Below, piece by piece: positions 40,352 through 48,624 of a DNA stretch of 64,000 nt. Source of the DNA: Solirubrobacteraceae bacterium (GTDB lineage Bacteria; Actinomycetota; Thermoleophilia; Solirubrobacterales; Solirubrobacteraceae); assembly GCA_017882455.1 (NCBI GenBank), contig JADGPL010000004.1, positions 122,458 through 186,457 on the forward strand, in the 5' to 3' direction. The number at the start of each line of letters is the position of its first letter. Within the stretch, counting starts at the first letter, position 1. The position numbers and the translations under genes were made by a program. The notes under the pieces are model-generated. The model worked only from the letters and a program-made list of their open reading frames with translations. It made no database searches and had not been told where the DNA came from.

Positions 40352-41331
40352 GTCCGCTTCACGACATCACCTTCCACTCGATGGGCAGCGACATACGGCT
40401 GATCATCGAGAACCCGCTGCTTCCCGGCCTTGACTCGCCTGAGGTGGCGGCGCAGCAGGAGCGCTCCTACATCGAGGACTTCGCTGCGCGGCTGTCGCGC
40501 TTTCGCCCCGACAGCGAGCTGTGCGCGCTCAACGCCGACCCGGCGCATGAGGCTCCCGCGTCGCTGCTGTTGCGGACGGCGGTCGCCGCCGGTGTGTGGG
40601 CGGCCGAGCGCTCATACGGACTGGTCGACCCGACACTGCTCGGAGAGATCGAGGCCGTCGGCTATGAGAGCTCCCAGGACGGCCACGAGCCGGCGTCGCT
40701 GCACGAGGCCCTCACCAGTGCACCCCCCGCCAGCCCGGCGCGCCCGCGCACCTCGGCACGCTGGCGGGAGATCGAGATCGATCACGAGCGCGCCACGGTG
40801 CGCCGCCCCCCGGGGCTGCGCATCGACACCGGCGGCACCGGCAAGGGCCTGGCCGCTGACGCCGTCGCGCATCGTCTGCGCGGCTACACCCGCTTCGTGG
40901 TCGACTGCGGTGGCGACATCGCCGTGGGCGGCATCGGCCACGCGCTCGACCCGATCGCCGTGGAGGTCGAGCACCCCCTCACCGGTGAGTGCGTCCATGT
41001 CCTGCGCTTGGCGGCCGGCGGCGTTGCCACCTCGGGGCTGAACGTCCGGATCTGGCGGGCGCGGGACGGTAGCTTCGCCCACCACCTGCTCGACCCCTCG
41101 AGCGGCGAGCCGGTCTGGAGCGGGCTGATCGGTGCCACCGCGCTCGCTCCAAGCGCCCTGGAGGCCGAGACGCTATCGAAGATGGCCCTGCTCACCGGGC
41201 CGGCCGGCGCGCGCCGCGCGCTGGCCCGGCACGGCGGCGTGGTGGTGCACAACGACGGTGATGTCGAGCTGATCGGGCCTGTCGGTCCGGGTGGCGCCCG
41301 CGCCCAGCATCTTCTCGGGAGCGCGGCATGA
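40348..41331 (+). CDS. apbE: FAD:protein FMN transferase ApbE (right locus)
   Basis: This 327-residue flavin transferase has family text RLSRFRPDSELCALNADP, LRIDTGGTGKGLAADAVA (FAD/Mg site), VDCGGDIAVGGIG, GVATSGLNVRIW and HHLLDPSSGEPVWSG. It is paralogous to the ApbE at 29624. No signal peptide is seen. The start overlaps the previous small gene and the stop overlaps the ferric-reductase-like gene (ATGA), so the group is translated together. No classical FMN-binding target (NqrC/RnfG-type domain) lies in the window, so the target must be elsewhere or be a new type. Confidence 0.93.
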   Translation: MSPLHDITFHSMGSDIRLIIENPLLPGLDSPEVAAQQERSYIEDFAARLSRFRPDSELCALNADPAHEAPASLLLRTAVAAGVWAAERSYGLVDPTLLGEIEAVGYESSQDGHEPASLHEALTSAPPASPARPRTSARWREIEIDHERATVRRPPGLRIDTGGTGKGLAADAVAHRLRGYTRFVVDCGGDIAVGGIGHALDPIAVEVEHPLTGECVHVLRLAAGGVATSGLNVRIWRARDGSFAHHLLDPSSGEPVWSGLIGATALAPSALEAETLSKMALLTGPAGARRALARHGGVVVHNDGDVELIGPVGPGGARAQHLLGSAA

Positions 41332-41948
41332 CCCCGGCGGCGCCTTCCAACTACGTGTGGTGGCTGGCCGGTCGCTCGGCCGGAATGGTCGCGATGCTGC
41401 TGATCGCCGGCTCGGTGATCCTCGGGCTCGCGATGGCCGCGCGCGTGCTCCCGTCGCGCTGGCGGCGCGATGCGGTGAGCGTGCACCAGTATCTGGCCCT
41501 GCTCTCGCTCGGAGCGATCGGGGCTCACGGAGCGCTGCTCGCGGCGGACCCCTGGCTGAAGGCGGGCGCGAAGGGGATCCTGGTGCCCTTTGCGATCGGC
41601 TACCGGCCGCTGTGGACGGGGCTGGGCATCGTCGGCGGCTACCTCGCGGCGATCCTCGGCCTGAGCTTCTATGCGCGCAAGCGGATCGGGGTGAAAGCGT
41701 GGCGCCGGATGCACCGCTTCACGGTCGTGGTGTATGTGCTCTCGCTCGTCCACGCTCTCGGGGCGGGCACCGATGCCGCGATCCCGCTCGTGCGTTACGC
41801 GATGCTGTCGAGCGCGCTGCCTGTCCTCTTCCTGTTTGCACTGCGCCTCCAGCGCAGCAGAGTCCGCAGCACGCGGCAGAGCGTCGGGGGACGTCAGGCC
41901 GCGCCGCCCCGTGCGCAACTCGACCCCAGTCCCTCACAGGCAAGCTGA
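41328..41948 (+). CDS. Ferric-reductase-like haem membrane protein (right locus)
   Basis: This 206-residue protein has about six membrane helices. Candidate haem-ligating histidines are in DAVSVHQYLALLSLGAIGAH and in WRRMHRFTVVVYVLSLVHAL, matching the left-locus paralogue. The conserved GAGTDAA loop follows the last pair, as GEGTDAG does there. No flavin/NADPH domain is fused. The downstream ferredoxin gene could provide electrons on the cytoplasmic side. Confidence 0.88.
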   Translation: MTPAAPSNYVWWLAGRSAGMVAMLLIAGSVILGLAMAARVLPSRWRRDAVSVHQYLALLSLGAIGAHGALLAADPWLKAGAKGILVPFAIGYRPLWTGLGIVGGYLAAILGLSFYARKRIGVKAWRRMHRFTVVVYVLSLVHALGAGTDAAIPLVRYAMLSSALPVLFLFALRLQRSRVRSTRQSVGGRQAAPPRAQLDPSPSQAS

Positions 41949-41968
41949 AGTCGAGGAAAGGAGTCACG

Positions 41969-42175
41969 GTGAGCTACATACCCATCATCGACGAGGCGAG
42001 CTGCATCGGCCAGGGCGATTGCATGGAGCTCGTCCCCGCGGTCTTCCAGGTGGACGACTGCGCCCGGGTGATCGGCACCGGCCCGGACGAGCTGATCCTC
42101 GCCGCCGCGCACGAGTGCCCGGTCGAGGCGATCAGCATCGTCGATTCCGAGACGGGCGAGCAGGTCTATCCCTGA
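41969..42175 (+). CDS. Single-cluster ferredoxin
   Basis: This 68-residue ferredoxin has cysteines in SCIGQGDCMELVPAVFQVD and HECPVEAI. The C-x5-C then C-P arrangement is that of small [3Fe-4S]-type (or one [4Fe-4S]) ferredoxins found in actinobacteria, which carry single electrons, commonly to cytochromes P450. Here it follows the ferric-reductase-like gene by 20 bp. AAAGGAG before the GTG at 41969 supports the start. It may feed electrons into the haem membrane protein. Confidence 0.88.
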   Translation: MSYIPIIDEASCIGQGDCMELVPAVFQVDDCARVIGTGPDELILAAAHECPVEAISIVDSETGEQVYP

Positions 42176-42588
42176 GCGTCAGCAGCCGTGAAGCGCTCGA
42201 GTCCCGCGCGCACCCACTCGGGCACCTCGGTCTTCTGCCAGGTGGCGGTGGACACGCAGACGTGTCGCAGCAGGCCCTGGACGAGCAGCTCCTCGTCGCG
42301 CACGACGTCGATCTCGGTCGTGATCGCGGTCGTTCCCAGGCGCCGGACCTGTGCGCGCAGCTGGAGCTCATCGTCAAAGCGGGCGGGCGTGCGGAACTTC
42401 ACGTTCGCCTCGGCGACCACCGCATCGATGCCGCGCTCGACCATCTCCTGCCAGGGGCCCACGCTCGCCCGCCACAGCTCTGTGAAGGCGACGTCGAAAT
42501 ACAGCAGGTAGTTCGCGTTGAACACGATGCCCTGGGGGTCGCACTCGCCGTAGCGGACGCGCAGCTCGTGTACGAACGGCTCTGGCAT
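42166..42588 (-). CDS. Acyl-CoA thioesterase, hotdog fold (YbgC/4-HBT type)
   Basis: This 140-residue hotdog protein has the family signature VRYGECDPQGIVFNANYLLY, in which the Asp of ECDPQG is the catalytic residue of 4-hydroxybenzoyl-CoA thioesterase relatives. VVAEANVKFRTPARFDDEL follows. It hydrolyses some acyl-CoA thioester. Its 3' end overlaps the ferredoxin stop by 10 nt tail-to-tail. TAGCTT lies 8 nt before the ATG on the minus strand, suggesting a leaderless transcript. Confidence 0.88.
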   Translation of the reverse strand: MPEPFVHELRVRYGECDPQGIVFNANYLLYFDVAFTELWRASVGPWQEMVERGIDAVVAEANVKFRTPARFDDELQLRAQVRRLGTTAITTEIDVVRDEELLVQGLLRHVCVSTATWQKTEVPEWVRAGLERFTAADAQG

Positions 42589-42596
42589 CGGCCGAC

Positions 42597-42602
42597 AAGC
42601 TA
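42597..42602 (-). promoter_or_regulatory. -10 box TAGCTT for the thioesterase gene
   Basis: On the minus strand TAGCTT lies 8 nt upstream of the ATG at 42588. Confidence 0.4.
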
Positions 42603-42637
42603 GCGGGTGGCGCGTCGAGCTCCCGCCAAGCACTGTC

Positions 42638-45190
42638 TCAGCGGGCACTCCTCTGAGCGCCTTCTGCGTGTACGAGCCGGTCTGCGTTGGCATCGCGCGG
42701 GCGTGGTGCAAGCGCGTCGGATACGCCTCCCGCGAGACCCTTGCTGCCCTTGAGAAAGCGCTCCAGGTCGGGGACGGCGAGCGGGCGGGCAAACAGGAAT
42801 CCCTGGGCCAGGTCGCAGCCCTCGCGTTGCAGTGCGCGCACCTGGCTGGGCTCCTCGACCCCCTCGGCGAGCGTCTGCAGCCCGAGCGCCTTGCCGAGCT
42901 GGATCAGCGTGTGGGTGAGCGCGTGCGCCTCGCTCGAGTGCGCGAGGCTCGTGATGAAGGTGCGGTCGATCTTGAGCGAATCCACGGGGAACCGCCGCAG
43001 GTAGGCCAAGGAGCTGTATCCCGTGCCGAAGTCGTCGACCGCGATGAGCACGCCCAGCGCCTTCAGTTCGCCGAGCAGGTGCGCGGTGGCCTCGGGCTTG
43101 CGCATCAGGACCGTCTCGGTGATCTCGAGCGTCAGCTTGCCCGGGTCGAGCCCGCTCTTGCTCAGGGCCACCCGCACCTCCTCGGCGAACGCGTCGCGCT
43201 CGAGCTGGCGGGCGGAGACGTTGACCGAGATGCCCATCGTGTATCCCCTGCGGTGCCAGCCGGCGCCCTGCGCGCACGCCTGCTCGAGCACCCAGCGTCC
43301 GATCGTGATGATCGCGCCGTTCTCCTCGGCGATCGGGATGAACTGATCGGGGGGGATGACTCCGCTCGTGGGGTGGCGCCAGCGCAGCAGCGCCTCCACG
43401 CCCACGATCTGCTCGCTGTCGAGGTCGAGCATAGGCTGATAGACGAGGAACAGCTGATCCGCCTCGAGCGCCTCGCCGAGGTCGATCTCGAGGTGCATGC
43501 GGTCCTGGGCGGCGGTGTGCATGGCCGACTCGAACTTGGCGTAGCCGTCCTTGCCGAGGGCCTTGGCCTTGTACAGCGCGAGGTCGGCATCCTGGAGGAG
43601 ATCCTCAGCCGACGGCGGCAGCCCGGTCGCGATCCCGATGCTCGCGGTCACAGAAACGGGTGCGTGCGCCATCTGGGACAGCGCGATCGGCTGGCGCAGC
43701 ACGTCGAGTATCCGCTCTGCGACCAGCTCTGGCGCGGCATCGAGCCCCACGGAGTCGACCAGCATCACGAACTCGTCGCCGCCGAGGCGGCCCACCGTGT
43801 CGTTGTCTCGCAGGACGGTGTTCAGGCGGGCGCCGACCTGGCGCAGGACCTCGTCGCCGACCCGGTGGCCGTGGCGGTCGTTGATCTGCTTGAAGTCGTC
43901 GATGTCCATGAACAGGGCCGTGGCCGGAAGGCCGAGGCGACGCGCTCGCGCGAGCATCTGTTCGGCGCGGTCGAGCACCAGTCCCCTGTTGGGCAGATCC
44001 GTGAGAGGATCGTGCAGCGAGCGGTATGCCAACTCGCCGGTCTTCTCGCCGACCAGGCCCCAGGCATGTTGGCGGGAGCGCGAGAGGACGATGTAGAGCA
44101 GGAGCGTGAGCAGGGTGACCAGCAGGCCGAGCGCAAGAGCGTAGATGCCACGCGTGTCAGCGGATACAGGATGATCGGCTGTGCCGGTGGCCACCGCCGA
44201 CCAGCCTTCGCCGAGCGACAGACGCTCTGATTGAACGTTCGACTCTTGCGTGGGGACGGCGCCGCGGCGGCCCAGCAGCTGTGTCGAGCCGCCCAGGTTC
44301 TGGTGATAGAGGCTGAGCCCGAGCGTGGGGTGACCGGCGAGCACCGAGTCGATCAGAGCTCCGCTGTCGAAGGTCGTGCCGACCGAGCCCGTGGCCGCGG
44401 CGCGCCGGGCTCGGACGGTGTTGGTCACAGCGCCCGCCCGGTACACGGCGGCGCCGATGGCGACGACCGAGCGTCCGCCATATCCGGGGATGAGAGTTGC
44501 CACGAAGGTCCCGCTGTCGGTTGCGGCGTGCTCGAGGGAGCCCACGGGCGAGCTGTCGACCGGGGAGATCTCCGGTGCGCAGTAGTCCACCAGTCCGGGA
44601 TAGAGGCTGATCGTGGCCGGTGCCCCGACGATGGCGTGAATGAGGCAGTAGCGGGGCCGGCTGCCCGGAGGGAGGATCTGGAAGCGCCCCCCCAGCACGC
44701 GCCGGAATTCCGGGTCCGCCTCTGCCTGGCGCCGGAATGCCGGCAGGGCCGCCCGAGAAACCGGCTGGATCAAGGTGGCGAGGACGCCCTTGGGACCGCC
44801 GGATCCGCTCTGCAGCTGGCGATACCAGCGCATGTAGCGTGTCTCGCCTGCTCCGGGCTCCAGTGTGGCGAGCGCGCGCATCGTCCGCGTGAGGACCAGG
44901 TTCACCTCGAGCTTCGCGTTGAGCGTGCCGATCAGGTCCTTCTCGGTGGACGCGGCGGCCTTGCGATTGGCGTCGAGCGAGCTCGAGCGCGATTCGGCCG
45001 CGACGAGGACCGATGCGCTCAGCCCCAGCAGAACGATGAGGCATCCCAGCAGGGCCGCCCGCAGGCGCGTGGACAGGCGCCGATCAGTGTCCACGAGCGA
45101 CAGGCCTTGCCGGCACTGGGTCGTGGGCGTCGGAGCCGTTTCGCTCCGGCGGGAGCGTTCGTGGTGAGCGGTGTCTCCTCGACGTGCCAT
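42638..45190 (-). CDS. Membrane GGDEF-EAL c-di-GMP protein
   Basis: This 850-residue protein has a membrane helix near residues 45-66, an extracytoplasmic sensor region of about 250 residues, a second helix (about 345-365), a GGDEF domain with RLGGDEFVMLVD (near 467) and a complete EAL domain with VGVEALLRWRHP (near 597), AVDDFGTGYSSLAYL and SLKIDRTFITSL. Both catalytic signatures look intact, so it could make or degrade c-di-GMP depending on signal. The sensor resembles CHASE-type regions in outline only. The N-terminal 30 residues before the helix could be shorter in reality. Confidence 0.9.
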   Translation of the reverse strand: MARRGDTAHHERSRRSETAPTPTTQCRQGLSLVDTDRRLSTRLRAALLGCLIVLLGLSASVLVAAESRSSSLDANRKAAASTEKDLIGTLNAKLEVNLVLTRTMRALATLEPGAGETRYMRWYRQLQSGSGGPKGVLATLIQPVSRAALPAFRRQAEADPEFRRVLGGRFQILPPGSRPRYCLIHAIVGAPATISLYPGLVDYCAPEISPVDSSPVGSLEHAATDSGTFVATLIPGYGGRSVVAIGAAVYRAGAVTNTVRARRAAATGSVGTTFDSGALIDSVLAGHPTLGLSLYHQNLGGSTQLLGRRGAVPTQESNVQSERLSLGEGWSAVATGTADHPVSADTRGIYALALGLLVTLLTLLLYIVLSRSRQHAWGLVGEKTGELAYRSLHDPLTDLPNRGLVLDRAEQMLARARRLGLPATALFMDIDDFKQINDRHGHRVGDEVLRQVGARLNTVLRDNDTVGRLGGDEFVMLVDSVGLDAAPELVAERILDVLRQPIALSQMAHAPVSVTASIGIATGLPPSAEDLLQDADLALYKAKALGKDGYAKFESAMHTAAQDRMHLEIDLGEALEADQLFLVYQPMLDLDSEQIVGVEALLRWRHPTSGVIPPDQFIPIAEENGAIITIGRWVLEQACAQGAGWHRRGYTMGISVNVSARQLERDAFAEEVRVALSKSGLDPGKLTLEITETVLMRKPEATAHLLGELKALGVLIAVDDFGTGYSSLAYLRRFPVDSLKIDRTFITSLAHSSEAHALTHTLIQLGKALGLQTLAEGVEEPSQVRALQREGCDLAQGFLFARPLAVPDLERFLKGSKGLAGGVSDALAPRPRDANADRLVHAEGAQRSAR

Positions 45191-45352
45191 AGCGGGGCCG
45201 TCCAGTCAGGCGCTGCGGCCACAGCCGCAGGTCTCTCATCAGCTCGCCAACGTCATCCTCTCTCTATCGCCTCAATGATTCGCATACTTGAGGTGTTCGC
45301 TCAGCGCGGCCGCTCGACGAGCCCAGGATGCGGGCCGCGAAGGAGCCCTCGC

Positions 45353-45850
45353 TCACCCGGGGCTGGACCTGCAGATCGAGGGCACGCTCGATTCGTTGGT
45401 GAAGACCGGCGCCATGACACTGCCCGCTACCAAGGAGTGCGGGTGCCCGAGCAGGTGCCCCAGCTCGTGGATCACGGTCAGGCAGAGCATGTTCCAGTCC
45501 TGTCTCATCGCGGTCGCGGTCGGCCACTGCCAGTGCGCGAGGGCGATCGTGCATTGGGTGTAGCTCGCGGCGGGCGCTTGGAGGTTGTTGGCCCCGAGCG
45601 AGGATTCGAATGTGACCCAGCCGTCGGTGCCGTCCAGGCCGGCGGGCAGCGCGCGGTTGACGAGAACCGTGACCTTGCCGGCGCAGGGCACGGCTGCCCA
45701 ATAGCGCTCGGCCACCGCGAGCGCGAGCACGGCCGGGTTGGCGCGAGTGCGAGCGGCATGCGAGCGATGCGCCCGGTGTGGGCTCGCCTCGGCGGTGCCA
45801 GGGACCAGAAGCAGAGTGACGAGGAGCGTGAGCACGAGCGAGCGGGCCAT
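45353..45850 (-). CDS. Small secreted zinc metalloprotease (metzincin-like)
   Basis: This 165-residue exported protein has a signal peptide (about 1-22) and the zinc motif HELGHLLGHPHS (HExxHxxGxxH), with SVMAPVF a few residues on as the possible Met-turn. These define the metzincin/matrixin fold. Four cysteines (PCAGK, QCTIA, LCLTV, ICRSS) may form two disulphides. It is very short for the clan, with no prodomain or accessory domain visible. The substrate is unknown. It is transcribed alone, 160 bp downstream of the GGDEF-EAL start region. Confidence 0.8.
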   Translation of the reverse strand: MARSLVLTLLVTLLLVPGTAEASPHRAHRSHAARTRANPAVLALAVAERYWAAVPCAGKVTVLVNRALPAGLDGTDGWVTFESSLGANNLQAPAASYTQCTIALAHWQWPTATAMRQDWNMLCLTVIHELGHLLGHPHSLVAGSVMAPVFTNESSVPSICRSSPG

Positions 45851-46016
45851 GCCAGGAATGCTGAGGCAGAGACCGCCCGCGTCGACTCCTCCGTTGGGGG
45901 TAGGCGAGCGCCCGCTTAGGAGGTAGGCGGGGGGAGACGCGACTCACCCTCGGGCCGGGTGCTGCCGATGAGCACCTGGGCGCTCGCGGCGTCCCGGATC
46001 TAAGCCGATCACAGTC

Positions 46017-46616
46017 GTGCTCGCCCGCTGCGACGATCTCGTCGCCGGGGGACTGCGCGAGCTCCTCGAAGGCGATCCCAATCTCGAGATCGTGGCGGCT
46101 GACGTCGAGCAGGCGCGCATTCCCGTGGTGCTTCGCGGTCATCGGCCTGACGTCGCGGTCCTGGACGCCCAGCAGTTGGGCGAGCTGACCGCGGTGCGGG
46201 ATCTCGGCCGACACCACCCCGCAACGCGCCTGGTGCTGCTCGCCAACGTCATGTCCGCGCCAGCTTGCGCCCAGGCCCTGGCATTTGGTGCGAGCGCCTA
46301 TCTGGGTAGGGATACCCAGGCGCGAGACGTGCTCAGCGCGATCCATCTGGCCTCGCGGGGGCTGCAGGTGATGCCGCGCGCCCTATCGAGGGGCACGGGC
46401 GCCGGGAGCGGGAGCTCGCAACTGCTCACCCCGCGTGAGGTACAGGTACTGCCCCTGCTGCAGCGCGGCAGCTCCAACGCCGAGATTGGGCTCGAGCTGC
46501 GCGTGGGCGTCGAGACCGTTCGCAGCCACACACGCAACATCTACCGCAAGCTCGGCGTGTCATCGCGGCGAGAGCTCGTCGTGCCCTACTCCTCGCCGAC
46601 GGCCGTGGACGAATGA
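46017..46616 (+). CDS. LuxR/NarL-type regulator with degenerate receiver
   Basis: This 199-residue protein has an N-terminal receiver-like domain (about 1-115) and a LuxR-type HTH (about 135-190, LTPREVQVLPLLQRGSSNAE and VETVRSHTRNIYRKLGVSS). Asp in VAVLDAQQLGEL occupies the phosphorylation site, but the usual Lys of the YLLKD motif is replaced (AYLGRD), so normal phosphorylation is doubtful. The frame is open upstream of the GTG (KPITVV precedes it), so the true start may lie earlier with a non-obvious codon. No kinase gene is adjacent. Confidence 0.8.
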   Translation: MLARCDDLVAGGLRELLEGDPNLEIVAADVEQARIPVVLRGHRPDVAVLDAQQLGELTAVRDLGRHHPATRLVLLANVMSAPACAQALAFGASAYLGRDTQARDVLSAIHLASRGLQVMPRALSRGTGAGSGSSQLLTPREVQVLPLLQRGSSNAEIGLELRVGVETVRSHTRNIYRKLGVSSRRELVVPYSSPTAVDE

Positions 46617-46739
46617 TCTAGACGGGATGGCGAAGCTCACGATAGGGCCGGGAAGCGTCGGGATAACTGGTAGGTCGAAGAGGGCCGGGGAGCGATCCTC
46701 CTATATGGCGGTGCTTGACGCCGCAGTGAGGAGACGCCC

Positions 46740-47744
46740 GTGAACCGTGGCGTCCCGCAGATCGACGAGTCGCCCTCGCGTGACTCTCTCGCAGCAAGCC
46801 GGCGTTCCACATTCTCCGGCGCACGGACCGCTCGGGCAGGCGTGATCGTGCTCGGGCTGATCTCGACCCTCTTGTTCGCGACGAGCGCCCTCGGCGCCAC
46901 CGCAACCGTGGGCATGGGAACGGCAGCGAGCTTCTCGGTGCTGGGCGGCTCGACCGTCACCAACACCGGGCCCACGACCATGTCCGGAGACCTGGGCCTG
47001 AGTCCCGGATCGTCGGTCACGGGTGCTCCGCACGTCCTCGGCGCAACCCACGTCGACGACGCAGTGGCGATCGGGGCCAAGAACGCCCTCACCACTTCGT
47101 ACAACGACGCCGCCTCGCGTCCGAGCAGCGGCTCGGCCGGCACGGATCTCGCCGGCCAGAGGTTCCTGCCGGGTGTACGCACGGCGAGCAGCTCGCTGCT
47201 GCTCTCGAGTGGGAGCGTGACGCTCGACGCGCAGGGCGACCCCAACGCGGTGTTCATCTTCCAGATCGGCACCACGCTGATCACCGGCTCGAACACGAGC
47301 GTCTCGCTGGTCAATGGCGCGCAGGCCTGCAACGTCTTTTGGCAGGTGGGCTCATCGGCAACGCTGGGGACGGGAACCAGCTTCGTGGGCGCGATCATGG
47401 CCTCGCAGACGATCACCGCTCGAACGGCCGCGACTATCCATGGCCGGCTGCTGGCAAGAACCGGCGCGGTGAACCTGGACACGAACACCATCACCACGTC
47501 CAACTGCGGCTCGGGTGGAACGGAAACGAGCACACCCGCCGAAACGACCGCGCTCACAACCCCTCCAGCAGGGACTCCACTGCCGCCGATAGGGTCGAAA
47601 AACACAACGACCGCCAAACAGCGTGCCGCCAAAGAGCGTGCCGCCGCGCGACGTCGCGCAGCGGCCCGGCGGCGCAGGGCGACCGAACTGCGCTCACCGG
47701 CGCGCCCGGCGGTACCCAGCCATCACGGCGGATTCACCGGCTGA
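46740..47744 (+). CDS. DUF3494 ice-binding-like adhesin with basic C-terminus
   Basis: This 334-residue exported protein has a membrane/signal helix (about 33-55) and a DUF3494 beta-helix (about 57-255), recognised by LGGSTVTNTGPTTMSGDLGL, PNAVFIFQIGTTLITGSNTS and CNVFWQVGSSATLGTGTSF. The fold is that of bacterial ice-binding proteins, though many members are adhesins in non-cold organisms. A Thr/Pro linker and a strongly basic tail (AKQRAAKERAAARRRAAARR) follow, which might bind teichoic or other acidic wall polymer. A Shine-Dalgarno (GAGGAG) precedes the GTG. Confidence 0.87.
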   Translation: MNRGVPQIDESPSRDSLAASRRSTFSGARTARAGVIVLGLISTLLFATSALGATATVGMGTAASFSVLGGSTVTNTGPTTMSGDLGLSPGSSVTGAPHVLGATHVDDAVAIGAKNALTTSYNDAASRPSSGSAGTDLAGQRFLPGVRTASSSLLLSSGSVTLDAQGDPNAVFIFQIGTTLITGSNTSVSLVNGAQACNVFWQVGSSATLGTGTSFVGAIMASQTITARTAATIHGRLLARTGAVNLDTNTITTSNCGSGGTETSTPAETTALTTPPAGTPLPPIGSKNTTTAKQRAAKERAAARRRAAARRRRATELRSPARPAVPSHHGGFTG

Positions 47745-47798
47745 GGAACCCTCTGCAGATCCGGGCGCCAACTCGGTCGCCCGGACTGTGGAAGGCCA

Positions 47799-48578
47799 AT
47801 GACGCGGAGCAATCAACCCCCTCGTTCGCCGGTCCGCCATCGCACGGCGGCTCGTGTGCGCCGGAGCCCGCTTGCAATCCTGAGGCTGATCGCGGCGTGT
47901 GCGCTCGCGGCGAGCGCCGGAGCCTTCCCGGCGGCCGCAGCGGGCGCTCGCGTCCAGCGCACCCAGCGACTGGCGCTCCTGCTGAGTGGGCACGCCGTAC
48001 ACGGCGCTCCCCGCGCGGGATCTCCGGTTCTCCTCGCCGTGGCTGCCCACAGACCGATCACGGGCGAGCCGACGAGGCTCCCCGTTCTGGGGCGCTCGAC
48101 GGGTGCGGAAGGGATCGCGTGGTTGCACGTGATGCTGCCGGGCCGGCCCAACGGATCGAGCGGCTGGATCGCCCAGAATGGCACCCTAGCTCTCACGACC
48201 CCGTGGCACCTGACGGTCGATCTGAAGGCGCGCCTGGTGCGCGTCTACAGGGACGGCCGGCTGGCCAAGAGCTTCCGGGCGGTGGTGGGCAATCCCGCCA
48301 CACCAACGCCCACGGGCAGCTTCTTCGTGGAGGAGACGCTGAAGATGTACGCGGGAGAGCTCGGCGGTCCGTTCGCGCTTGCGCTGAGCGCCCGCTCGGA
48401 TGTGCTGCAGGAATTCGAAGGTGGCCCCGGTCAGATCGCCATGCATGGGCGCGACGGTCTCGGCGGGACTTTGGGCCAGGCCGAATCGCACGGCTGTATG
48501 CGCGTCAGCACCGCGAGCATCGACTGGTTGGCCGCACGGATAGGGCCTGGTACGCCGGCGACGATCTACTCGGGCTGA
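47799..48578 (+). CDS. L,D-transpeptidase (YkuD domain)
   Basis: This 259-residue exported enzyme has a signal peptide after a long basic N-terminus (cleavage near residue 48), an SH3-like region (about 55-135) and a YkuD catalytic domain (about 140-258). The catalytic motif is IAMHGRDGLG then S230-H231-G232-C233-M-R. It makes 3-3 peptidoglycan crosslinks or anchors proteins. It starts 54 bp after the ice-binding-like gene, and the pair may be co-expressed. Confidence 0.93.
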   Translation: MTRSNQPPRSPVRHRTAARVRRSPLAILRLIAACALAASAGAFPAAAAGARVQRTQRLALLLSGHAVHGAPRAGSPVLLAVAAHRPITGEPTRLPVLGRSTGAEGIAWLHVMLPGRPNGSSGWIAQNGTLALTTPWHLTVDLKARLVRVYRDGRLAKSFRAVVGNPATPTPTGSFFVEETLKMYAGELGGPFALALSARSDVLQEFEGGPGQIAMHGRDGLGGTLGQAESHGCMRVSTASIDWLAARIGPGTPATIYSG

Positions 48579-48612
48579 AACTGCTTGCGCGCACGTGCCC
48601 CGCTTGCGCGCA

Positions 48613-48618
48613 TAGGCT
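48613..48618 (+). promoter_or_regulatory. -10 box TAGGCT before the M32 peptidase gene
   Basis: TAGGCT lies 6 nt before the ATG at 48625, as at 9814 for the aldehyde dehydrogenase gene. GCTTGCGCGCA occurs twice just upstream (48583 and 48602). Confidence 0.5.
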
Positions 48619-48624
48619 CTGGGA

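Noticed and set aside
46617..46739. Structured-looking leader before the ice-binding-like gene as a riboswitch
   Set aside because: It does not match c-di-GMP, cobalamin, ydaO or other consensus sequences that I know; GAGGAG before the GTG explains translation.
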